Assembly: GCA_004552195.1 (NCBI GenBank)
Contig: SFPC01000073.1
Location: forward strand, 1 to 8,864
Length of the DNA stretch: 8,864 bases
Origin: Bacteroidales bacterium
GTDB lineage: Bacteria; Bacteroidota; Bacteroidia; Bacteroidales; Bacteroidaceae
Reading direction: 5' to 3'
Every line of letters begins with the position of its first letter. The stretch's first letter is position 1. Under the pieces are notes generated by a model. It had not been told where the DNA came from. It ran no database searches and saw nothing but the letters and a program-made list of their open reading frames with translations. Positions 1 to 6,521 of this stretch are shown here, in pieces. The translations under genes and the position numbers were made by a program.

Positions 1-2
1 GT

Positions 3-47
3 GACTTGCAAAAGGTCGCTCTAAAAAACAGCAGACGGCCGGAATAA
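3..47 (+). CDS. Possible C-terminal end of an upstream gene (partial)
   Basis: Frame 3 is open from the left edge to a TAA at 45-47 and would encode a tail ending in ...KNSRRPE. An intrinsic terminator follows about 60 bases later (107-140), as expected after the last gene of a transcription unit. With only 14 codons the product cannot be identified. Frame 1 is also open from the edge, to a TAA at 22-24, so the true frame is uncertain. The gene could also lie entirely outside the window. Confidence 0.25.
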   Translation, partial: DLQKVALKNSRRPE

Positions 48-105
48 GTAAAATCACTCATGGGGTATGCTTTAAAACCTAATTTATAGAACACCCCTTC
101 ACTTC

Positions 106-140
106 AAAGGGTGTTGTCCGTGTGGGACAACACCCTTTTT
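106..140 (+). terminator. Intrinsic terminator upstream of nadB
   Basis: The perfect stem GGGTGTTGTCC (109-119) / GGACAACACCC (125-135) closes a 5-base loop. Three more A-T pairs extend it outward (106-108 with 136-138), and a T tract follows at 136-140. Orientation is +, so it most likely ends the transcript of whatever gene lies to the left and insulates nadB. The left arm can also pair with an upstream copy of its complement, AACACCC at 90-96, giving a competing hairpin. Confidence 0.85.
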
Positions 141-293
141 CTTTGGCGCTTGCGGAAATGGCGCACGCAACAAGCCGCCGCATCCTGTTCCACACGGCGA
201 GCTGTCGCTTCGCGCCAGCCCAATCATTGCGACAAGATGGGCAGGCAAAACGATAAACTTTTAAACTCTTCAACTTAAAATTTCAAAAAACCC

Positions 294-302
294 TATATTT
301 GC
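294..302 (+). promoter_or_regulatory. Bacteroidota-type -7 box of the nadB promoter
   Basis: TATATTTGC fits the Bacteroidota primary-sigma -7 consensus TAnnTTTG. It lies 26 bases before the ATG at 329, which implies a 5' leader of about 20 bases. No good TTTG is seen at the -33 distance, where the sequence is only TCAA-like. The upstream DNA (250-290) is AT-rich, which is usual for these promoters. Confidence 0.65.
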
Positions 303-328
303 GCCGACAAAAGAATCAACCCTCACAG

Positions 329-1918
329 ATGATACGCAAATTCGACTTTCTGGTGATAGGTTCCGGCGTGGCCGGAATGAGCTATGCCCTCCAGGTGGCC
401 GCCTCGGGCAAAGGAAAGGTGGCCTTAGTGTGTAAAACAACGCTTGAGGAAGCCAACACGGCCAAGGCCCAGGGGGGTATCGCCGCAGTTACCGACTTGG
501 ATGTCGACAACTTTGACAAACATATCAAGGACACGCTGGTGGCCGGCGACTATATCTCCGACCCGCAAGCGGTAAGGCAGGTGGTGAAAAATGCGCCCGA
601 CGGCATACGCCGGCTCGTGGAATGGGGCGTCAACTTCGACAAGAAGGCCGATGGAAACTACGACCTGCACCGAGAAGGCGGACACTCGGAGTTCCGCATC
701 CTGCACCACGCGGACGACACGGGCTTTGAAATCCAACGCGGACTGATGGAAGCGGTGAAGAACCACCCGAACATCACGGTGCTCGAAAACCATTTCGCCG
801 TGGAAATCATCACGCAGCACCACCTTGGCGTGGAGGTGACGCGCCGCACCCGCGACATTGAATGCTTCGGCGCCTACATCCTTGACCCCGACACGCAGAA
901 AATCGACACTTTCCTCTCAAAGGTGACGGTGCTATGTACCGGTGGCTGCGGGGCGGTATATGCTTCCACCACCAACCCGAACATCGCCACGGGCGACGGC
1001 ATCGCGATGGCCTATCGTGCCAAAGCCACGGTAAAGGACATGGAGTTCATCCAATTTCACCCCACCGCCCTCTTCCACCCCGGCGAAACGCATCCCGCTT
1101 ACCTCATCACGGAGGCCATGCGCGGCTACGGCGGCATACTCCGACTGCCCAACGGCGAGGAGTTCATGCAGAAATATGACCGGAGGCTGTCGCTCGCACC
1201 ACGCGACATCGTGGCGCGCGCTATTGACAAGGAGATGAAAATCCACGGCATCGACCACGTGTGTCTGGACGTGACGCACAAAGACCCGGAGGAAACGAAG
1301 CACCACTTCCCGAACATCTACCAAAAATGCCTCAGCATCGGCATAGACATCACCAAGCAGTATATCCCCGTGGCCCCCTGCGCCCACTACCTGTGCGGCG
1401 GTATCAAAGTGGACCTCAACGCCTGCTCCAGCATCAAGCGGCTCTACGCTGTGGGCGAATGTTCCTGCACGGGACTGCACGGCGGCAACCGCCTGGCCTC
1501 TAACTCGCTCATCGAAGCGGTGGTCTATGCGGATGCGGCCGCCCGCCACTCGCTGGAACACATCACTGAGTACGACTTCAACCTTCAAGTGCCGGAATGG
1601 AACGACGAGGGCACGATGACGAACGAGGAGAAGGTGCTCATCGCACAGGATGCGAAGGAGGTTTGTCAGGTGATGTCGTCCTACGTGGGCATTGTGCGCT
1701 CCAACCTGCGCCTGCACCGTGCCTGGACACGCCTCGACCTGCTCTACGAGGAAACGGAGGAGCTCTTCAAACGCGTGAAGGCCACCCGCGACATCTGCGA
1801 ACTGCGCAACCTCATCAACGTAGGCTACCTCATTACCCGCCAGGCCATGGAACGGCATGAGAGCCGAGGGCTTCACTACACGATAGATTACCCCAAACAC
1901 GCTTACGACCAGAACTGA
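329..1918 (+). CDS. nadB: L-aspartate oxidase
   Basis: This FAD-dependent cytosolic enzyme oxidises L-aspartate to iminoaspartate, the first step of de novo NAD synthesis; NadA (not in this window) then makes quinolinate. In anaerobes fumarate is the probable electron acceptor. The product is 529 residues, normal for the family. Visible features are the N-terminal FAD dinucleotide fold GSGVAG (11-16), the NTAKAQGGIA motif (43-52), REGGHS (115-120), the catalytic-region motif FIQFHPTALFHP (240-251) with its conserved His, APRDIVARAID (290-300), CAHYLCGGI (351-359), and GLHGGNRLASNSL (382-394) in the second FAD-binding segment. A helical C-terminal domain follows. These are the motifs that separate NadB from succinate dehydrogenase and fumarate reductase flavoproteins. 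The reading frame extends upstream to a TTG at 299, but that codon lies inside the -7 box, so the ATG at 329 is preferred. The gene is monocistronic, with its own promoter and terminator. Confidence 0.96.
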   Translation: MIRKFDFLVIGSGVAGMSYALQVAASGKGKVALVCKTTLEEANTAKAQGGIAAVTDLDVDNFDKHIKDTLVAGDYISDPQAVRQVVKNAPDGIRRLVEWGVNFDKKADGNYDLHREGGHSEFRILHHADDTGFEIQRGLMEAVKNHPNITVLENHFAVEIITQHHLGVEVTRRTRDIECFGAYILDPDTQKIDTFLSKVTVLCTGGCGAVYASTTNPNIATGDGIAMAYRAKATVKDMEFIQFHPTALFHPGETHPAYLITEAMRGYGGILRLPNGEEFMQKYDRRLSLAPRDIVARAIDKEMKIHGIDHVCLDVTHKDPEETKHHFPNIYQKCLSIGIDITKQYIPVAPCAHYLCGGIKVDLNACSSIKRLYAVGECSCTGLHGGNRLASNSLIEAVVYADAAARHSLEHITEYDFNLQVPEWNDEGTMTNEEKVLIAQDAKEVCQVMSSYVGIVRSNLRLHRAWTRLDLLYEETEELFKRVKATRDICELRNLINVGYLITRQAMERHESRGLHYTIDYPKHAYDQN

Positions 1919-1938
1919 ACCGTCACAAATGATAACGC

Positions 1939-1974
1939 AACGCCGGCCCGCATCCTGTGAAAGCCGGCGTTTTT
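1939..1974 (+). terminator. nadB intrinsic terminator
   Basis: The perfect 9-bp stem AACGCCGGC (1939-1947) / GCCGGCGTT (1963-1971) encloses a 15-base loop and runs into a T tract ending at 1974. It starts about 20 bases after the nadB stop codon, so it ends nadB as a single-gene transcript. Confidence 0.88.
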
Positions 1975-2082
1975 GTGTCCATTCCCGGCTCGCACCAGAC
2001 CGCGGTAAGTCCTGTTTCTAAAAAAACTAAACAATCCCGCTATTCATCAGATATTTTCACTTTATATAGAAGTGTTCCGCCT

Positions 2083-2091
2083 TATCTTTGC
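2083..2091 (+). promoter_or_regulatory. Bacteroidota-type -7 box of the ompA-like gene
   Basis: TATCTTTGC matches TAnnTTTG. TTTA at 2061-2064 lies at roughly the -33 distance (18-base gap) and could be a weak -33 element. The expected start of transcription, near 2097, leaves a leader of about 30 bases that is T-rich just before the ATG at 2128, with no purine-rich ribosome-binding site. Confidence 0.65.
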
Positions 2092-2127
2092 AGTCTGTTA
2101 ACATAAACCTTTCTATTTTTTTATTTT

Positions 2128-3282
2128 ATGGTCAATTTGAGAACCCTATTGGTAGCCGGCATGATGACCGGATTGGCAGTACAGGCCGGATTTGCCCAAA
2201 CTGTGAACGAGAACAAAGTAAAAGGCTATCCGTATGCCTTTGTGAGCGTGCAGGGTGGCGGACAAGTTACGTTTACCAACTATAAAGCCGACAAACTCAT
2301 CACGCCCATCGGCGCAGTGAGCGTGGGCGGCATGTTCACTCCCGCTGTCGGTGCGCGCATCCATGTGAGCGGTATCAACGAAAAGGGAGGTCTGAAGAGC
2401 ATCGACCAGACTTATGACTACAAGTTCGTCACCTCGAACCTTGACCTCATGCTGAACCTCAGCCAGATAGTGGCTCCTGGCAAGGACCATAACTTCAACG
2501 CTTACCTCCTCGGCGGTGTGGGTCTGGGCTACGCTTGGGACAACGACGACATGAAGAAGCTGGCCACCGCCGCACCCGACCAGAACCTCACCCTGGCTTG
2601 GGACGATGACCGCTTGGTACACAACTTCCGCGCCGGTATGCAGTTGGAATACAACTTCACACGCGCCGTGGCAGTGAACTTAGAAGTAACAGCCAACAAC
2701 TACCACGACCGTTTCAACTCTAAGATTAACGGAAAAGGCGACTGGCAGGTGCAGGCACTCGCCGGCCTCACGTTCAAAATTGGTCGCGGCAAAGCTCCCC
2801 GCGCAGTAGCTGCTACGCCCGTAGCCCCCACCGTGGTGAAAGAGGCTCCCGCTACGGAGAAAGTGGCCGAAGCACCGAAACCTGTTACACCGGCTCCCAA
2901 ACCCGTAGTGAAGCCGCAACCCGAAAAGAAACCGGAGCCCAAAGTAGTAGTGCCCGCAGAAACACAATTAGAGGTATTCTTCGACATCAACCAGACAAAG
3001 GTGAGCGCATCGGAGAAGACCAAACTGAATGACTTCGCCAAGTGGATGAAGGAGCATCCCTCTGCAAAGGCCACCGTGGTAGGCTACGCCGATGCCGGTA
3101 CGGGTACGTCAAGCATCAACCGCCGCCTCTCACAGCAGCGCGTGGAGAACGTGAAGCAGATGCTCGTGAAGGAATATGGCATCGATGCCGCACGCCTCGA
3201 CACGGACTACAAGGGCGACACCGTGCAGCCTTTCCGCAACAACGACAACAACCGCGTGGTGATTGCCAAGGCCAAGGAATAA
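2128..3282 (+). CDS. OmpA-family outer-membrane protein (beta-barrel plus peptidoglycan-binding domain)
   Basis: This 384-residue protein probably ties the outer membrane to the cell wall. A signal peptide covers about residues 1-23, with likely cleavage at AGFA|Q. Residues 25-220 are rich in alternating aromatic/hydrophobic and polar segments with glycine-rich turns, as expected for a small outer-membrane beta-barrel. Residues 225-280 form a Pro/Ala/Lys/Val-rich linker with repeated KP and AP dipeptides. Residues 281-384 are an OmpA C-terminal domain: LEVFFDINQT at its start, then VVGYAD (317-322) and NRRLSQQRVENV (331-342). Asp322 and Arg338 fall where the two diaminopimelate-binding residues of the OmpA family sit. 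The final NRRV-like motif is degenerate (NNRVVIA, 374-380). The gene stands alone between its own promoter and terminator. The family assignment is firm; porin activity and the exact barrel type are not known from the sequence. Confidence 0.9.
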   Translation: MVNLRTLLVAGMMTGLAVQAGFAQTVNENKVKGYPYAFVSVQGGGQVTFTNYKADKLITPIGAVSVGGMFTPAVGARIHVSGINEKGGLKSIDQTYDYKFVTSNLDLMLNLSQIVAPGKDHNFNAYLLGGVGLGYAWDNDDMKKLATAAPDQNLTLAWDDDRLVHNFRAGMQLEYNFTRAVAVNLEVTANNYHDRFNSKINGKGDWQVQALAGLTFKIGRGKAPRAVAATPVAPTVVKEAPATEKVAEAPKPVTPAPKPVVKPQPEKKPEPKVVVPAETQLEVFFDINQTKVSASEKTKLNDFAKWMKEHPSAKATVVGYADAGTGTSSINRRLSQQRVENVKQMLVKEYGIDAARLDTDYKGDTVQPFRNNDNNRVVIAKAKE

Positions 3283-3324
3283 ACTTCCCCACCCTGACCA
3301 TGCTACCTTAACCCTATAACCCAA

Positions 3325-3394
3325 AAGCCACCGAGGCCGTAGCCGCTAAAGGGAATATCACTCCCTGCGGAAACAGCCCCGGTGGCTTGCCTTT
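3325..3394 (+). terminator. Structured 3' element and probable terminator of the ompA-like gene
   Basis: The outer stem AAGCCACCG (3325-3333) pairs perfectly with CGGTGGCTT (3380-3388), and TTTT follows at 3391-3394 after GCC. The loop is long (46 bases) but carries its own nested arm: CCGC (3343-3346) with GCGG (3367-3370), and inside it GGGA (3351-3354) with TCCC (3362-3365). It begins 42 bases after the stop codon. The most likely role is transcript end or 3' stabilisation. The nested design is more elaborate than a normal terminator hairpin. Confidence 0.65.
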
Positions 3395-3404
3395 TGCCAA
3401 CAGT

Positions 3405-3466
3405 CTTCAACCGCCGGCTGCCGGACCGTTGGCGACCCGGCGGTTGGCGGCACAAAAAAGTTGAAG
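3405..3466. repeat. GC-rich inverted repeat, no T tract
   Basis: AACCGCCGG (3409-3417) is perfectly complementary to CCGGCGGTT (3437-3445), with a 19-base loop. CTTCAAC (3405-3411) can instead pair with GTTGAAG (3460-3466). Neither strand has a T run right after the GC-rich stem, so it is not a standard terminator. The right end overlaps the minus-strand terminator stem at 3463-3496. Confidence 0.55.
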
Positions 3467-3496
3467 CAGAACGCGCCTCACGGCGAGCTCTGCCTC
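3454..3496 (-). terminator. Minus-strand intrinsic terminator in the ompA-GH2 gap
   Basis: Read on the minus strand, GAGGCAGA (3496-3489) pairs with TCTGCTTC (3470-3463) with one G-U. A two-pair step, one mismatch and an inner CGCC/GGCG stem then lead to a GTGA tetraloop. After AAC comes a run of six T (3459-3454). The stem is about 14 bp in all. No minus-strand gene runs into it except the candidate RNA that starts near 3687. Confidence 0.7.
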
Positions 3497-3534
3497 TTTC
3501 GTCATTTACCTAAAAAACACTATTACCTTATAGC

Positions 3535-3645
3535 TTATATTATGTACAGTCGGAGAAAATCTAATATTATTTGAAGAAACGCGAAACGAAATGCTATTGA
3601 AAGATTTACCTTTGCCGAGTGGCAAATGCTCGCTGCGTTTTCCAT
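3535..3645 (-). CDS. Possible 36-residue peptide frame inside the candidate RNA
   Basis: ATG at 3645-3643 opens a frame (start MENAASICHSAKVN) that ends at TAA 3537-3535. It lies about 40 bases downstream of the predicted minus-strand start and before the terminator. The C-terminal half is hydrophobic. A GGAAG lies directly before the ATG but is too close to act as a normal ribosome-binding site. The frame may be chance within a non-coding RNA. Confidence 0.2.
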   Translation of the reverse strand: MENAASICHSAKVNLSIAFRFAFLQIILDFLRLYII

Positions 3646-3651
3646 ACTTCC

Positions 3652-3687
3652 AAGGAGCAACTCACAAGGGGGAATTGTTCCTTTTTT
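3652..3687 (+). terminator. Plus-strand terminator-like hairpin with T run
   Basis: AAGGAGCAA (3652-3660) pairs with TTGTTCCTT (3675-3683) through 9 pairs including one G-U, with a 14-base loop, followed by T to 3687. The wobble is G-U only in the + transcript (A-C in the minus transcript), so the structure favours the + strand. A TACCTTTG box lies upstream at 3607-3614, so the two could bound a + transcript of about 65 nt antisense to the minus-strand RNA. The ompA transcript should already have ended well before this point. Confidence 0.4.
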
Positions 3688-3693
3688 CTGTTG

Positions 3694-3725
3694 CAAAAGT
3701 AAGTAAACACTTCTTCTGCCACAAA
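3694..3725 (-). promoter_or_regulatory. Strong Bacteroidota promoter on the minus strand
   Basis: On the minus strand, TTTG (3725-3722) is followed after exactly 20 bases by TACTTTTG (3701-3694). Both the -33 and -7 elements match the Bacteroidota consensus, which makes this the best complete promoter in the window. It faces left, away from the GH2 gene, and no annotated-size gene lies downstream of it on that strand. Confidence 0.7.
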
Positions 3726-3748
3726 TTTTTTAGACAAAAAAGGCGGTT

Positions 3749-3943
3749 TTATAGATGAACTTCAGCATATATTTTTCTGAATGCGTATGATGAAGCCACG
3801 CCATGCCTTCTAAACTCCCCGATCACGCCCTTGCACATTCGTTTCCATGCGACGGGGATGTGGGAAAAGTCGGCCTTTCCCTTGATAATCCCTTGACAAA
3901 CATTGAAAAAACAAAAAAGACACGCGGATATTCTGCACGCCAT
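3749..3943 (-). CDS. Doubtful 64-codon open frame, possible gene remnant
   Basis: The frame encodes a 64-residue polypeptide. Its second half (from about residue 22, beginning KGKADFSHIPVAW) has a mixed, protein-like composition ending ...RKIYAEVHL, while its first half is Cys/Phe-rich and unconvincing. No promoter or ribosome-binding site is evident. It overlaps the GH2 upstream region antisense, including part of the -7 box neighbourhood. It might be the tail of a decayed gene. No family was recognised. Confidence 0.15.
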   Translation of the reverse strand: MACRISACLFCFFNVCQGIIKGKADFSHIPVAWKRMCKGVIGEFRRHGVASSYAFRKIYAEVHL

Positions 3944-3947
3944 TTGT

Positions 3948-3955
3948 TACTTTTG
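3948..3955 (+). promoter_or_regulatory. -7 box of the GH2-GH53 operon
   Basis: TACTTTTG matches TAnnTTTG and is followed by C, as often seen. It lies 43 bases before the ATG at 3999, which predicts a leader of about 35 bases. There is no TTTG at the -33 position (the sequence there is GCGG). That is compatible with a promoter needing an activator, as expected for polysaccharide-utilisation genes; the need for an activator is inference. Confidence 0.6.
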
Positions 3956-3998
3956 CTGCGTATTTCAAGCCAATTTATTCTCTAACCCTTTCATACAC

Positions 3999-6470
3999 AT
4001 GAAAACGCTCCAAGCATTTTCTTTCTTCGCCCTCCTGACGGCCTCCGCGTTGCCGTCGGCCGGGCAGCGCGCCAGTCAGTCTTTGGAAGATGGCTGGCTG
4101 TTCCATTGTGGCGAGGCTGCAGGAGCCGAGGCTCCGGCCTTCAACGACCAAAACTGGGAAAAGGTGGCCATTCCGCACGACTGGGCCATCAAAGGCCCCT
4201 TCTCACGCGACAACGACCTGCAGAACGTGGCTGTCACGCAGAACTTTGAAACGGAAGCCTCCGTCAAGACGGGCCGCACCGGCGGACTGCCCTACGTGGG
4301 CGTGGGCTGGTACCGCCGCACCTTCAGCTGTCGGCCCGGCAAGCGCGTCACCCTCGTCTTCGACGGCGCGATGAGCGAAGCCCGGGTGTATGTCAACGGC
4401 CGCGAGGCCATCTTCTGGCCCTATGGCTACAACTCGTTCCACTGCGACGTGACGGACCTGGTCCACCCCGACGGAAGCGCGAACGTGCTCGCCGTGCGGT
4501 TAGAAAACAAGCCGCAGTCAAGCCGCTGGTACCCCGGGGCGGGACTTTACCGCCACGTCCGCGTGGTACAGACGGAACGCATCCACGTGCCGGTATGGGG
4601 CACACAGCTCACCACGCCCCACGTGGCGGAGGACTATGCTTCAGTGTGTCTGAAAACAACCGTGGAGAACGCCGATACTTGCCTGCTCACCCTCGAAACG
4701 GTGGTGCGCGACGCAAAGGGGCGTGAGGTGGCGCGCAAAACGAACCAAGGCTACATCAACCACGGCGAACCCTTCGAGCAGCACCTCACCATTGACCACC
4801 CGCAGCTGTGGTCGCCCGAAACGCCCAGCCTCTACACCGCCATCACCACGGTGAAAGCGTGCGGCAAGGTGCAGGATGTGTACGAAACGCGCTTCGGCGT
4901 GCGCAGCATAGAGTATGTGGCCGACAAGGGCTTCTACCTCAACGGTCGGCACCGCAAGTTCCAGGGCGTCTGTCTGCACCACGACCTCGGCCCCCTCGGC
5001 GCTGCCATCAACGAGAGTGCCCTGCGCCACCAGCTGCTGATGCTCAAGGACATGGGCTGCGATGCCGTGCGCACCTCGCACAACATGCCCGCACCGGAGC
5101 TGGTCAAGCTGTGCGACGAGATGGGCCTCATGATGATGCTGGAGCCTTTCGACGAATGGGACATTGCGAAGTGCGACAACGGTTACCACCGCTACTTCGG
5201 CGAATGGGCGGAGCGCGACATGGTGAACATGCTGCGGCAGTACCGTAACAACCCGTCGGTAGTGATGTGGAGCGTGGGCAACGAGGTGCCCACCCAATGC
5301 TCGCCCGAGGGGTATAAGGTGGCCAAGTTCCTGCGCGACATCTGCCACCGCGAGGACCCCACGCGCCCCGTCACCTGCGGCATGGACCAAGTGTCGTGCG
5401 TGCTGGACAACGGTTTTGCGGCCATGCTCGACATTCCCGGTTTCAACTACCGCGCCCACCGCTACGAGGAGGCCTACAGCCGGTTGCCGCAGAACATCGT
5501 GCTGGGCTCCGAAACGTCGTCGACGGTCAGCTCGCGCGGCGTGTACCACTTCCCCGCCGTGCGCAAGGCTGATGCCATCACGCCGGACCACCAGAGCAGC
5601 AGCTACGACCTGGACTATTGCTCGTGGTCGAACATTCCGGACATTGACTTCGCCCTGGCCGACGACTATGACTGGACCATCGGGCAGTTTGTATGGACGG
5701 GCTTCGACTACCTGGGCGAGCCTTCTCCCTACGACACGGATGCCTGGCCCAACCACTCGTCGATGTTCGGCATCATCGACCTGGCTTCGCTGCCCAAGGA
5801 CCGCTTCTACCTGTACCGCAGCGTGTGGAACCCCGGGGCGGAAACGCTCCACGTGTTGCCCCACTGGACGTGGCCGGGCCGCAAGGGGAAGGTGACGCCG
5901 GTGTTTGTCTACACGTCCTACCCCTCGGCGGAACTGTTTGTCAACGGCAAGAGCCAGGGCCGCCGCACGAAACGCTCGAAGGAGGAGGCAAAAACCGTGG
6001 AGGAACGCTACCGCCTGATGTGGAACGAGGTGAAGTATGAACCGGGCAACATCGAGGTGGTGGCCTACGATGCCCAGGGCCGCGAAGCGGCACGCCGGCA
6101 GGTGTTCACGGCGGGCAAGGCGCACCATATCGTGGTGGAACCGAGCTATTGCAAGGAGTTGCAGGCCGACGGCAAGGATTTGGCTTACTTCACGGTGGGC
6201 GTGGTGGACGAGAAGGGCAACCTCTGCCCGCACTTCAACGGTTTGCTGCAATGCACGGTGGAGGGCGAAGGCAGCTTCCGCGCCATGGCCAACGGCGACC
6301 CTACCTCGCTCGACCTTTTCCACCTCCAACAGATGCACGCATTCGGCGGCAAACTGACCGTGGTGGTGCAGGCGGGCACTCGTCAGGGGGCCGTGAAGCT
6401 GAACGTAACGGGCAAGGGGCTGAAGGCCGCTACGGTCTCCCTGCCGGTGGTGGGCGGCCCGATGCGATAG
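3999..6470 (+). CDS. Exported GH2 beta-galactosidase
   Basis: This retaining glycoside hydrolase family 2 enzyme of 823 residues is predicted to release terminal beta-linked galactose from oligosaccharides in the periplasm. In order: a signal peptide (about 1-22, MKTLQAFSFF..., cleavage near SAG|Q); the N-terminal sugar-binding jelly-roll (about 28-190, with IPHDWAIKGPF, GVGWYRRTF and NSFHCDVTDL); an Ig-like sandwich (about 195-300); a TIM barrel (about 303-600) starting RFGVRSIEY and containing RTSHNMPAPELVKLCDEMG (358-376). The acid/base is Glu429 in WSVGNEV and the nucleophile Glu505 in VLGSETSS. The C-terminal beta-sandwich regions (about 618-823) resemble DUF4982 and the Ig-like domain usual in Bacteroides GH2 enzymes. 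The frame is open up to a TTG at 3903, but the -7 box lies inside that extension and only the ATG at 3999 gives an N-terminal signal peptide. GH53 follows after 51 bases. Galactose specificity is inferred from that partner; other GH2 activities are possible. Confidence 0.9.
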   Translation: MKTLQAFSFFALLTASALPSAGQRASQSLEDGWLFHCGEAAGAEAPAFNDQNWEKVAIPHDWAIKGPFSRDNDLQNVAVTQNFETEASVKTGRTGGLPYVGVGWYRRTFSCRPGKRVTLVFDGAMSEARVYVNGREAIFWPYGYNSFHCDVTDLVHPDGSANVLAVRLENKPQSSRWYPGAGLYRHVRVVQTERIHVPVWGTQLTTPHVAEDYASVCLKTTVENADTCLLTLETVVRDAKGREVARKTNQGYINHGEPFEQHLTIDHPQLWSPETPSLYTAITTVKACGKVQDVYETRFGVRSIEYVADKGFYLNGRHRKFQGVCLHHDLGPLGAAINESALRHQLLMLKDMGCDAVRTSHNMPAPELVKLCDEMGLMMMLEPFDEWDIAKCDNGYHRYFGEWAERDMVNMLRQYRNNPSVVMWSVGNEVPTQCSPEGYKVAKFLRDICHREDPTRPVTCGMDQVSCVLDNGFAAMLDIPGFNYRAHRYEEAYSRLPQNIVLGSETSSTVSSRGVYHFPAVRKADAITPDHQSSSYDLDYCSWSNIPDIDFALADDYDWTIGQFVWTGFDYLGEPSPYDTDAWPNHSSMFGIIDLASLPKDRFYLYRSVWNPGAETLHVLPHWTWPGRKGKVTPVFVYTSYPSAELFVNGKSQGRRTKRSKEEAKTVEERYRLMWNEVKYEPGNIEVVAYDAQGREAARRQVFTAGKAHHIVVEPSYCKELQADGKDLAYFTVGVVDEKGNLCPHFNGLLQCTVEGEGSFRAMANGDPTSLDLFHLQQMHAFGGKLTVVVQAGTRQGAVKLNVTGKGLKAATVSLPVVGGPMR

Positions 6471-6521
6471 ACCGTGGCCTCAACACTTTATAACCTCATA
6501 ACCAAATTCTATCATCTTATC

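Larger units (their letters stand above)
3454..3687 (-). ncRNA. Candidate small RNA gene, minus strand, about 200-235 nt
   Basis: A promoter with both elements in good register (3694-3725) predicts a start near 3687, and a strong intrinsic terminator ends at 3454. The DNA between them has no convincing protein gene; the longest minus-strand ATG frame is 36 codons (3535-3645). It is AT-rich in the middle and contains small hairpins, for example TTTGCC-ACTC-GGCAAA at 3626-3611. GAAAACGC near the 5' part can pair, with one bulged A, with GCGTTTC further on. No known RNA family was recognised; 6S RNA would have about this length but could not be confirmed by eye. The alternative is a short mRNA for the 36-residue peptide. 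Confidence 0.45.
3283..3998. other. 716-base region without a conventional gene
   Basis: This stretch separates the ompA-like gene from the GH2/GH53 operon. It holds the ompA terminator element (3325-3394), a GC-rich inverted repeat (3405-3466), a candidate minus-strand RNA gene bounded by a terminator (3454-3496) and a promoter (3694-3725), a plus-strand hairpin with a T run (3652-3687), a doubtful 64-codon minus-strand frame (3749-3943), and the -7 box of the GH2 gene (3948-3955). Base composition falls to clearly AT-rich between about 3500 and 3780, unlike the flanking genes. Confidence 0.8.

Noticed and set aside
193..203. The 11-base word CACGGCGAGCT at 193-203 recurs at 3479-3489.
   Set aside because: It is too short and its flanks do not match. 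At 3479 it is part of the minus-strand terminator stem, so chance is sufficient.
79..273. A 64-codon minus-strand open frame upstream of nadB.
   Set aside because: It runs straight through the perfect terminator hairpin, has no promoter, and its translation shows no recognisable domain.
299..328. Extended TTG start of nadB (10 extra residues).
   Set aside because: The TTG overlaps the -7 box TATATTTGC, so the codon would lie upstream of the transcription start. The ATG at 329 begins exactly at the conserved FAD-fold strand.
932..1900. A 322-codon minus-strand frame antisense to nadB, and a 565-codon one antisense to the GH2 gene (4641-6338).
   Set aside because: Both are His/Val/Arg/Ala-rich shadow frames caused by the GC-rich codon use of clearly identified genes on the + strand.
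3340..3390. Superficial likeness to part of a cobalamin riboswitch (GGGAA, TCCC, then ACAGCCCCGGTGGC).
   Set aside because: The conserved GGTG segment, the surrounding helices and the typical length of about 200 bases are missing, and it follows ompA rather than preceding a transport or cobalamin gene. The structure fits a terminator element better.
3454..3690. Assigning the candidate RNA to 6S RNA or another named family.
   Set aside because: Length is compatible, but no family-defining sequence or central bubble could be confirmed by eye, so it is left unnamed.
3903..3998. Extended start of the GH2 protein (32 extra residues).
   Set aside because: The extension contains the -7 box and would bury the signal peptide that begins at the ATG at 3999.
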